Assembly: GCA_026874595.1 (NCBI GenBank)
Contig: CM049322.1
Location: forward strand, 38,246,340-38,310,339
Reading direction: 5' to 3'
Origin: Sipunculus nudus
Lineage: Eukaryota; Annelida; Sipuncula; Golfingiida; Sipunculidae
Length of the DNA: 64,000 bases
Below are positions 49,418-57,885 of the stretch, piece after piece. The notes under the pieces are model-generated. The model ran no database searches and was not told where the DNA came from. It worked only from the letters and a program-made list of their open reading frames with translations. Position 1 is the stretch's first letter. Every line of letters starts with the position of its first letter. The translations under genes and the position numbers were made by a program.

Positions 49418-49574
49418 TGTTACGAAGACAAACTGTTGAGGGGAAAAATCTTGGGCCGATCCGGGAGTCAAACCCAAGTCGATGGCGCACAAGTCCGGCG
49501 AACCAACCGCTTCGCTAGCAAAGCAAGCTTCACTAGCGAGACAGTTCGGTCTGCTTTTATGTCACCCCGTAACA
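49418..49574 (-). mobile_element. Short tRNA-like LTR-type repeat, copy B (157 bp)
   Basis: TGTTACGAAGACAA...CCCCGTAACA. Same length as copy A at 54,028-54,184 with about 11 mismatches by hand alignment. On the minus strand it opens TGTTACGGGGTGACATAAAAGC, with a TATA-like CATAAAA, and holds a degenerate B-box GGTTTGACTCC followed by CGGATCGGCC. AAGAGGGGGTG lies just upstream in that orientation and could be a polypurine tract, which argues that this repeat is a true LTR rather than a SINE. Confidence 0.85.
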
Positions 49575-49679
49575 CACCCCCTCTTAAGAGCGTTCTACTA
49601 TCAGAACAAGACTAATTTGCCCCAGGAGTCACACTTTGGTGACCTTATTCCCTGGCCCACAAAGTTAACCGTCACGTTA
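49575..49679 (-). other. Leader (5' untranslated) segment of the Gypsy-type element
   Basis: About 105 bp between the primer binding site and copy B of the short repeat. It does not recur elsewhere in the window. It ends, on the minus strand, in the purine run AAGAGGGGGTG. Confidence 0.6.
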
Positions 49680-49691
49680 GACGAGCCCCCA
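49680..49691 (-). other. Primer binding site, tRNA-Pro type
   Basis: On the minus strand TGGGGGCTCGTC begins three bases after the end of the 628-bp LTR. These 12 bases match the well-known tRNA-Pro primer site, and TGG is the complement of the universal tRNA CCA end. Its place downstream of an LTR that also follows a polypurine tract shows that this LTR joins a 3' end to a 5' end. Confidence 0.82.
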
Positions 49692-49694
49692 TTT

Positions 49695-50322
49695 TGTTAC
49701 GAAACCTAATACAAATAAAGAAGTGTTTTTTTTGTTAACAAATTACTATAATTTATTCTTAAAACAACCCTAACATTACAATACACTAAATAAATACAAT
49801 TATACAGTAAAACAGCGGTATAACTACAAGTCAATACAATCACATAGAAAAATAATGTGCACAGTACCTGGTACCAACACCATCACAACGATGTCCTTTA
49901 AATGTAAACTCTCCGAGAATGACAGTCAAGTGGAAAGTTCTTGCAACAACCTAGAATGTAAACTGAAGTCAAAATGCATAAAATCCAGGAGAAAGTCTTT
50001 TATATTGTATTCTTCGGATAAGGTCCTAGAATCTGACACACGGTTCTGCGTCCGCTGGAATCTTCTCTGTTATCTGCCTCTAGGTTCTAAAAAACAGCCC
50101 CTTTATATACCTTCACCTCCGAAGCCGAGAATTTCCCACTTCTGGAACAGTCTATAAGATCTTGCACAACACGCGTTTCAGGAATTCTCTAGAAAAACAA
50201 GGCTCACATGACAACGAGAGTTCAACCAGAACGGTGAAACATAGAATGTAATACGCGGCCAGACACGAGTGCCACAACAGGAGTTACTCCCGTGTCACAT
50301 AATAAAAAGAGCACCTGTAACA
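49695..50322 (-). mobile_element. Internal 628-bp LTR of the Gypsy-type element
   Basis: On the minus strand it starts TGTTACAGGTGCTC and ends TTTCGTAACA. TATATAAAGGGGC is at about 50,098-50,109 and AATAAA at 49,757-49,752. It aligns with the solo LTR at 20,583-21,391 except for that copy's two extra blocks. Its immediate flanks (GGAG before, AAAT after) are not a target duplication, so it is not a solo LTR that jumped in. They are a polypurine tract and a primer site, as at an LTR-LTR circle or tandem junction. Confidence 0.9.
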
Positions 50323-50334
50323 CTCCCCCTCCTG
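50323..50334 (-). other. Polypurine tract
   Basis: CAGGAGGGGGAG on the minus strand, abutting the LTR start. It primes plus-strand DNA synthesis in LTR elements. The 18 bases before it are pyrimidine-rich and end in ACAG, which also looks like a splice acceptor. Confidence 0.8.
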
Positions 50335-52719
50335 TAAGAAAAAAGAAAATTTTCTTAGGTCTTGTTGTTGTTGTGCGGTAAGGTGTGACAGTTTAGCATC
50401 CAGGTTTTTAAGCACGTCTGCGTTTTTTCATGGTAATGTACCATACTGAATGTCTACATCACACTTACAATCAGTACCTACTTTAACTGGGTCGGGGTCA
50501 GTGTTTACACAATTTACAGCAGTAACATTTTGTATAACATCTGATGTGCTATTTCTGTCATAATATGGTTTCAACATGTTAACATGGCACAATTGTTTCT
50601 TCTTACGCCGATCTGGTGTCAACAGTATGTAATTCAAATCACTGACTTTCTTGTCAACAATGTAAGGACCAAAATACCTAGCTTGCAGAGGTCTGCCAGG
50701 GATGGGAAGTAAGGCAAGGACCTTTTCACCAGTCTCAAACGTCCTACTTACAGTGTGCTTGTCATACTTTGTTTTCATTTTACTTTGTGCAGATTTTAGA
50801 TTTGACTTTGCAATCTCACAAGCATTGTGTATTTTAGTGCAAACGTCTGAGACATACTGCAGTAAACTAAGAGAATCAGGATTTTCACACAAGAGTGTTT
50901 CTTTAAGCAGTTTCAATGGACGTTCCGTTCGAGGTCCATGTCTGAAAATTAGTCCAGAGGGACAGAAACCCAAGGACTCATGAAAGGGTTCGCTGACAGC
51001 AAACAGCAATAGGTGGATTCCCCCACCCTCGTCTTTCTGTGTGTCATAGCAATAAGTCCTGATCATGTTTTTTAATGTCTGGTGAAAACGCTCGAGGGCG
51101 CCCTGACTTTCAGGATGGTATGGCGAAGATCTGTACTGTTTTATACCTAGCTAAAGCATAACTTGTTGGAATAAGCCAGGCATAAAATTAGACCCTTTGT
51201 CAGACTGGACGGATTTTGGTAATCCAAAAGTTGTAAAACACTTTGTCAGAGCTTTGACAACACTTTTGGCATTAATTTTGCGCAATGGTATTGCTTCAGG
51301 GAACCTAGTAGACGCGCACATTATTGTCAGCAAGTATTCATGTCCAGATTTTGTTTTGGGCAGTGGTCCAACACAATTAACAATAATCCTACTGAATGGT
51401 TCCTCGAAAGCAGGAATAGGCCTAAGTAGGGCTTTAGGAGGATTCTGATTGGGCTTGCCTACCATCTGGCATGTATGGCATGATTTACAATATTGTACAA
51501 CATCTTTCCTGAGGTTAGGCCAATAGATGTGTGTACTAACTTTCTGATAAGTTTTATTTATACCTAAATGGCCAGACAAAGGAGCCTCATGTGCCATGCT
51601 TAGAACTTCACTGCGAAAGCTTTTGGGCATTACTATTTGATGTTTGATGGCCCACTCATCATCAGTGCATACATCAGGCGATCGCCATTTACGCATAAGC
51701 ACTCCATTTTTAACATAGAAACAAACTGGGTTCTGTGACAGTTCATCTTTAGAAACTGCCCTGGGAAACAAACATGAAATATCAGGGTGCTTATGCTGTT
51801 CCGCGATAAGTTCTGACCTTGAGAATGCTGCATCCTGTACGGGCGAGTCGTTAGACGAGTCACTAGTGACTCCCAGAGTGTTATTATCTGGACCATTATC
51901 CTGATGTGTGTTTTTCTTGGCCATAGATCTAGTTACAACACATGAAGGATACAAACCAGGAATTTCCTGACTTTCCGGATCAGTGTCCTGATAAAGTGAC
52001 AGCTTTTCTGTCACTATTGGTACAGGCTGTACTTTTTCATCTGCAACATCATTGCCTAGTAGCAATTGAATTCCCTTAAAGGGTATAGTAGTTCTTATGC
52101 CCACAGTAATATTCCCAGAAATCAAATATGCCTTTAAATGAATACTGTGAAGCGGAACTGAAGTGTGCCTGTCTGAAAACACACCATTAACAAGTGCATG
52201 TGCACCAGTAAAGGACCTACCAGATAATGGCAAAGTGTTTGATAGCATTAGAGTCTGGCCTGAACCAGTGTCCCTCAAAATTCTAATAGGGGTAGAATCT
52301 GAAAAATCAATTGAAAGTGATACAAAACCATCATGTATGAATGGCTCAAATAAATCCATTACAGAGTCAGGAGAGGAATCTATTACCTCAACCTCATCAA
52401 ACAAAGAAATGACATTGAAGGTGTCAGTCATAAACTCTGTTTCAGAGTCATCCAAGGAATCTTCATATTTTTTATCATCAAACTCTTAATGGAAGTCAAC
52501 AAAGGAATTTTCCTCAGCAGAAATAAACTTTTGTTTGTCATAAGAGGACCTGACCTCATTTGAAAAACTCTCGCAAGAGTCATAAAAAGACTTAGCCTTA
52601 TCCAAAGGATACTCCTCGCGGGAGTATTGAAATGACCTAGCCTTATTTAATTCCTCGAAGGAATCAACTGAGGTTTTTACCCCGCAATCTACGGATTCTT
52701 CTTTGGATTTAGACGGCAC
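50335..52719 (-). pseudogene. pol: Protease-integrase (pol) remnant of a Gmr1-like Ty3/Gypsy element, RT/RNase H missing
   Basis: One reading frame runs from 52,719 to about 50,335, broken by stops near 52,484-52,486, 51,148-51,150 and 50,428-50,430; another stop sits just before it at 52,720-52,722. The aspartic protease has ILRDTGSGQTLML (about residue 62 of the 51,151-52,455 segment) and the flap-side LLLGNDVA. After a ~80-residue linker comes the integrase zinc finger (H289, H296, C323, C326), then the catalytic core. The first catalytic Asp is replaced by Asn (N360, codon at 51,376-51,378). The second is kept (SDKGSNF, D419), and the Glu is kept in GALERFHQ (codon 51,091-51,093) beyond the second stop. 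The C-terminal part has RYFGPY, the GPY/F module of Gypsy integrases. After the last stop about 27 codons of linker remain, then the polypurine tract. Normally RT and RNase H would follow, so they are deleted. Confidence 0.93.
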
Positions 52720-52853
52720 TTAGGCCTCCGTAGCATCAAACTCTTTATTTGAGTCAACAAAGGAGTCGTACCCCTTATTTACACGTAAATAGCCTGGCTC
52801 TTGTACTATGCTATGCATAGATTTGAAACAAAACCAGAAGGTTTCATATTTGG

Positions 52854-53955
52854 TTAATTCGCAAGTTTCCAGCAGTCAGATATTAGAGGACCTTCCTTCT
52901 TGCAGTAATTACAGATTTTCTTTGAAAATGACTGGTCTTTGTTGGACTTAGACACAGTGGACGTGGACTGAGGTGTAGCTATGGGCTTTGTTGAACTATC
53001 AGGACTACTTGTACTGGGTGACTGCGCTTTAAACTTCTTTTGACCATACTGATTTACATTTTTGTTTGTGAATGACTGGTTTGATTTGCCAGTAAAGGAC
53101 ATTTTGTGTGTCAATGAATAATCATCAGCTAATCGAGCAGCAATGTCCAGTGTTTTAGGACTTTTCTCATCGAGAAAAGTTTTAACATGCAGCGCTTAAA
53201 TTCTTCAAGCAAAATCAACTGGCGCAAATTGTCATAATCTTTCATTACATTTTTAGAACTACACCAGCGATCAAACAACTGCTCTTTTGTCCTAGCAAAT
53301 TCGACGTAGGTCTGTTCTTTGCGCTTTTTCCAATTTCTGAATTTCTGGCGGTAAGCCTCTGGAACTAACTCATAACCTTTTAGGATTAACCGTTTTACCA
53401 GGTCATAGTCAGCAGCTTCTACTGAAAGCTCTGTATAAATTTCTCTGGCCTTGCTAGTCAATACACTTTGTAACAGCATAGTCCAATTTTCCTTAGGCCA
53501 TTTTAAATTTCCAGCTACCTTCTCAAAGTGTAAGAAATATTTATCAATCTCTTTTTCTTGAAAAGGTGGGACAAGTCTAATATGTTTAGCAACATCAAAA
53601 CTGTGAGTTGGGGCAGCACGTAGTCTATGTTCTTGTTTAAGTCTTTCTAACTCAAGTCGTTTTTAACTCAATTTCTTTTTTTCTTTTTCTAGTCATTCTC
53701 TTTCTAACCTTTCATGTTGTCCCCTCTCTTTTAATGCTAGCTCATGTTGCATATCCAACTTTTTTTAATTCTAATTGCATAGCAAGGCTGTCATTTTTTG
53801 ATGTTTCAACTCCACTCTCTTCAATTAAACCTTTGCTAACTAGAACTAAGTTTTTTTCACAATTGACCCTAACGCAACAACTGTTCTTTTTACAACTGTT
53901 CAAGTTGATCAGGGTCAGGATCGTCAACAAATGTCTCAGGTTTGAAATCTGCCAT
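52854..53955 (-). pseudogene. gag: Gag remnant with SCAN-like capsid region and damaged zinc knuckle
   Basis: The likely start is ATG at 53,953-53,955 (MADFKPETFVDDPDPDQ), 72 bp after the short repeat, soon hit by several stops. Next comes a Leu/Lys/Glu-rich coiled-coil-like part in another frame (about 53,870-53,740). Then, at 53,640-53,190, a capsid region contains LVPPFQEKEIDKYF, AYRQKFRNWKKRKEQTYVEF and LRQLILLEEFKRC, resembling the SCAN domain. After a frame change near 53,185 a Ser/Lys-rich linker leads to a zinc knuckle at about 52,870-52,915: CNYCKKEGPLISDC has the CX2CX4-X-X4C spacing with Pro where His is expected (codon 52,887-52,889). A stop follows at 52,854. At least three frame changes are visible, so no intact Gag is encoded. 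Confidence 0.88.
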
Positions 53956-54027
53956 GTTAAGATGTCAAAACAATAACAAAAAAACCACTGAGATAAATCC
54001 TGTAAAAAATGTACTGAAAACATTTTA

Positions 54028-54180
54028 TGTTACGAAGACAAGTTGTTGATGGGAAAAATCCTGGGCCGATCCGGGAGTGAAACCCAGGTCGGTGGCGCAC
54101 AAGTCCGGCGAACCAACCGCTTCGCTAGCAAAGCAAGCTTCATTAGCGAGACAGCTCGGTCAGCTTTTATGTCACCCTGT

Positions 54181-54184
<4 letters not shown>
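54028..54184 (-). mobile_element. Short tRNA-like LTR-type repeat, copy A (157 bp)
   Basis: TGTTACGAAGACAA...CCCTGTAACA. Sits just upstream of gag on the minus strand where the element's LTR should be, but no primer binding site follows it: the next bases are TAAAATGTTTTC. The B-box-like GGTTTCACTCC is more degraded than in copy C at 19,667. The right flank is ATATAT of a microsatellite. Confidence 0.85.

Positions 54185-54222
<38 letters not shown>
54185..54222. repeat. (AT)n microsatellite flanking the composite element
   Basis: About 19 AT units adjoining copy A. Confidence 0.95.
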
Positions 54223-54226
<4 letters not shown>

Positions 54227-54299
54227 ATATATTCAAATTTATTTGCGTCCGTATGACTTATTTCAAATTTATATACTGAATCACTAATCAAATATATTA

Positions 54300-54543
54300 C
54301 AAGGTATACAAATATATTGTGCTTTTTTTAAATAAGGTATTTCCAGTATTAGTTATCACAACTAGGTAAAGATAAAAAATTTCATTGTATAATTCACTCA
54401 TAAATCGAACCAATGTCTATAATTCTTATTACCAATATCTTTCATTCTCAGTATATAAATATTATTCTCAGGAAAGCGGGGGGGGGGGGATGATTACATT
54501 GATCGCCCCCCCCCTTGGCCCCACCCCCTATATTGACACCCTG
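54300..54543 (-). mobile_element. G-run MITE-like repeat, copy 2
   Basis: On the minus strand: CAGGGTGTCAATATAGGGGG, G-runs, GATCAATGTA, CTGAGAATAATATTTATATA, TATGAGTGAATTAT, TACTGGAAATACCTTATTT, matching 4262-4580 and 57,615-57,885. It lies about 115 bp from the end of the composite element. Confidence 0.72.
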
Positions 54544-54799
54544 GTGTTTGTGCGTGTTTGTGTGTGTGCTTAATGTTTAACGCATGTATAATTCAAACAT
54601 CTCATAGGTATTATTTAAACTTGTTTTACATTTACATTTTTATTGCCATAAGATATTTTTAGGAATTATAGCTTATGACTTGTCTTCTTATCTAATAAAA
54701 TCATAGATATCTTATCTGATAATATCATAGATCCCACATGTTTACATACAGACTCTTAGCGTTAGGTGTAAGCATGAAACACGTCTTGCATCCTACTGA

Positions 54800-54905
54800 T
54801 TTGTTTGACATTGAGTCAGGATTCGGGTCCACTTTACAGGGACTCGGGATCGAAATTGGACTCGAGTGTCCTGGACTCGGACTTGTACTCGTTAAATCAT
54901 TCCCA
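54800..54905. mobile_element. GAGTC-rich repeat fragment
   Basis: ATTCGGGTCC, GGGACTCGGGA, TGGACTCGAGTGTCCTGGAC and CGGACTTGTACTCG resemble the right end of the GAGTC-family copies. Confidence 0.5.
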
Positions 54906-56059
54906 GTCCATCTCGTGTCCAGCAAAATTTTATTTTTACGATATTTCCCCTTTGGCAAAAATCGCGAATTTGAAACCCTCGCGAAAACAAGAACCACGGT
55001 ATTTATATGCATCTAGCCGTGAATGAACGACTCAGTCAATCATAACATTAGACTGAGAAGGACTGTTTGATTTCGATCGACTCTCCTATAGCGGATCAGC
55101 CAAATGCCGTTACATCAGATTATCTTAATTTGTTAATATGCGAAACTTAGAAACTATAAGAGCACAAAAAGATCTAATCAACCGCTTGGTTGTTAACAAA
55201 TGTTTTTATTTTGTTGTAGTGACGGGAGCTTCCGGTAACAAAAGCGAATCTGTTTCAGTAGAAGAGGGTTGAGGACACCTACACAGTGGTAAGAAAAGCT
55301 GTTTATTGTAGTCCATTATTTTAAATAATGGCTCTTAGCAATTTCCCGTCCAAGCGTTGATTAATATTTCCTTATAGTGTCTTTTGCATCATGGTTCTAG
55401 AAACCAATAGTATCATTAGCCTGCGTAAGAGCTTTTAAAAGAAGATATTAGGTTTTCCGACTCTTAATATAAATTAAGACTTCCTATGTATCCATTAGCC
55501 TTCTGTGAAACGGTAACATTGTTTTTCTGTGTGGATTTCTCCGGAAAAACAAACCTCGGTATAAAGGGATATAATACAATTAGAAGGGTGAGATTTTTTG
55601 TTGTTGTTTCCACGCCATTGTAATAGCTACTTGAATTACCATTATTATAACCTTCTAATTATGTCACAACGGGTGAGACAAACTGCCCCCCCCCCCCCAC
55701 ATTATAACTGTGAGGAGTCGGGGCCCGTGACTTTCCTTAAATTTCTCTCTCTTTTTCTCTCTCTCCTCTCTCTTTCTCTCTCTCTCTCTCTCTCGGTTTC
55801 TCTCTGTCTTTATCTCTCTCTCTTTCTCTGTCTCTTTTTCTCTCTCTCTCTGTCTCTTTTCCTCTCTCTCTCTCTCTTTCTCTCTCACGCCTTGCAGAAA
55901 AAGCAAGGTTAAAGCTGCATGTGACCGCTACGATCGTATCCTTATGATTCAATATTACCCCATCACTATTGTTACTTTGTGGTTTTTTCCTAAAAATCAT
56001 TGGTATTTCTTTCTTTAGGGTTTCTGAAATACGATTTAATCTCAGTTTTGTAGAAACTG
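54906..56059. other. No gene seen; CT-rich stretch
   Basis: C-run at about 55,686-55,699 and CT-rich simple sequence at 55,741-55,885. The rest has no recognised feature. Confidence 0.55.
55741..55885. repeat. Imperfect (CT)n stretch
   Basis: About 145 bp of TCTCTC with TTTT and TGTC interruptions, echoed as Arg/Glu-rich frames on the minus strand. Confidence 0.92.
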
Positions 56060-56440
56060 CAGGTCCGAGTAAATTATGTTCGAGTAAAAATCATTCGAGT
56101 CAGAATCATTTGGAATAAAAGTCCAAGTCCAATACAACTATCCTAAAAAAAACTTTTTAAAATGGAAATTGCCTGTTACCTGTAGTTAACACATGCTTTT
56201 ACTATAATGCTTATTTGCATCTATAACTGAGCAAAGCTTGCTACATAGATAATGTTATTATTTTGTAATATTCGGATTAATATTAGTAATGTAGTTCTGA
56301 CCTAATAATATGTGACGGAGTTTTTACTGTTGAACTCGAGATGGACACGTCCTGAATTCTCGAGCCCTTATATCCGAGTACAAGTCCGACTCCAGGACAC
56401 CTCGAGTCCCTAAAAAAGTGACCTCGAGTCCAAGTCTGGT
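56060..56440. mobile_element. GAGTC-rich MITE-like repeat, copy 2
   Basis: The left end has GGTCCGAGTAAA, CATTCGAGTCAGAATCATTT and GTCCAAGTCC. The right end has ACTCGAGATGGACACGTCCT, GAGTACAAGTCCGACTCC and CTCGAGTCCCTAAAAAA. The order matches 8728-9211. Confidence 0.72.
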
Positions 56441-56762
56441 TATAATTAATCATGAGACCAAATCAGGGAGGGGTGGAGGAAGAATCATGTTAACAACAGG
56501 GGTATTTTTAAACTGATATCAGATTTCCTGGAGTAATCTGAACGGATGGTAACGTGAAGTCTTGACACTGGAGCTCCACGTATCCATTATTTATCATGAT
56601 TAACGTAGGTAAAAATAGATTGTATCCCAGTTTTTTAAGGACCATCACGACACTGTCCCTGGTTCTATTTTTGTCCCTATTATCGGGAGACATCGGGTCA
56701 CCGATGTTTTCTTTTTTCTTTTCGTTATTATCGCGTTTCTAAGGCTTGATAGATAGAAGGTA

Positions 56763-57291
56763 CAGTGGTGGAGCCAGGATTTTCCTATAGAGGGGCATAA
56801 CAGGCTCAATGGTGTGGTTTTTATGTACACCGCCCAGCATCTTCATAAAAAAGGAACGCTTTATGTTTTATACCAAATAACAAAATCATATGTTCAGTCT
56901 CTTTTATGTCTTTAAAATGATGCATTTGTGAAGGAAAATCTGCTATAAATGGGCACTAAAATCTTAAATAAAGTTTATATTTTAAATAAGTGAATTTATA
57001 ATAATTTTATTAAATAAACTATATGTCACTCATCAAAAGAGATACAATTTTATACATTGCTTGTATAGATTTTTGCGACTTAGAAATATTAGTAAAATAA
57101 CTAAACGTTGTTGCCATATAAAGTATGCAAGACAGCCAAAATAATTTAAATAAATGAATAAATTTCGAACGCTAAAGGGGGCACGTGCCCCTTGTGCCTC
57201 CCTCTCGATCAGCCTGGAATACCATCTAGAATTCCACTCATCTGCGGCCAAGGACAGTTCAACTTGCATGTACGGTTACACCTGCGCCGCT
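56763..57291. mobile_element. Probable hAT-type non-autonomous element
   Basis: Begins CAGTGGTGGAGCCAGGATTT with AGAGGGGCATAACAGG nearby. The right part has AAAGGGGGCACGTGCCCC and, near the end, CACCTGCGCCGCTA, a degraded inverse of the left tip. CAGTGG..GAGCCAGG and GGGGGCACGTGCCCC are familiar in animal hAT MITEs. The right boundary is uncertain and no target duplication was assigned. Confidence 0.5.
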
Positions 57292-57614
57292 AGGAAGTTA
57301 TGCTTCCATCCGTGTTTCTATTTCTAATAAGATAATCGGGCCATGACATGTTGGTTGGTTGCATTCTCTATTTTTTTTATTATTACAAACAAACAAAATA
57401 CACATACAATGTATAGCAGTAAACTACGGCTTCTACAAGTACATTCACTGGACATAACAAAAAATACATCGCATCAACAAAAAATTACTCACATACAAAC
57501 ATTGAAATACAAAACCATTCTCTATTTATTTAAATTGTAGGCAGCCATACAACAAGAACGATATCTATTTTTGCTGTTTAGTAATGTCATCTGGGTTTCA
57601 GGGTTTATGCACGG

Positions 57615-57885
57615 GGTCAGGGGCGTCAATAGAGGGGGGGGGGTATATATCCCCCACCTTTTGGCAAGGGGGGGGGGGGTGGTCAATGTAGTTATCCCCC
57701 CAGCTATTCAGAAAAAAAAAATATTTATACATCTATGAGTTTATTTGAAACATTTGATCTAATCCTGGTTTAGAATTAACTTATACTGGTAACATAATAT
57801 CATTTCCTTAAACCTTATATTTAATTGTAATATAATTGAAATGTGATTAAGTTTATATATATACTAGTATATGTATAATCCAGGA
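57615..57885 (+). mobile_element. G-run MITE-like repeat, copy 3
   Basis: Starts CAGGGGCGTCAATAGAGGGG, then TATATATCCCCC, GGCAAGGGGGG, TGGTCAATG, ATTCAGA, TGAGTTTATTTG, TAATCCTGGTTTAGAATTAA, TATACTGGTAACATAATA, CCTTATATTTAATTGTAAT. Most complete left end of the three copies. Confidence 0.75.

Larger units (their letters stand above)
49418..54184 (-). mobile_element. Permuted, defective Ty3/Gypsy (Gmr1-like) composite element
   Basis: Read on the minus strand the order is: 157-bp LTR-like repeat (54,184-54,028), gag, protease, integrase, polypurine tract (50,334-50,323), a 628-bp LTR (50,322-49,695), primer binding site (49,691-49,680), leader, 157-bp repeat (49,574-49,418). ATAT lies immediately outside both ends (49,414-49,417; 54,185-54,188), although the right flank is (TA)n, so that duplication is weak evidence. 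A normal element would have an LTR and primer site before gag. The order equals a one-LTR circle opened in its leader. Protease is followed directly by integrase, the Gmr1-type arrangement in which reverse transcriptase and RNase H come after integrase, but here they are deleted. Multiple stops and frame changes make it non-coding. Confidence 0.88.

Noticed and set aside
49855-50157. 100-codon open frame on the plus strand
   Set aside because: Antisense to the internal LTR, with no domain.
49695-50322. Solo LTR nested in a different element
   Set aside because: Its flanks are a polypurine tract and a primer binding site, not a target duplication.
50336-50353. Functional splice acceptor before the polypurine tract
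   Set aside because: TTTTCTTTTTTCTTACAG fits the consensus, but no donor or transcript evidence is visible; kept only as a possible explanation for the deletion.
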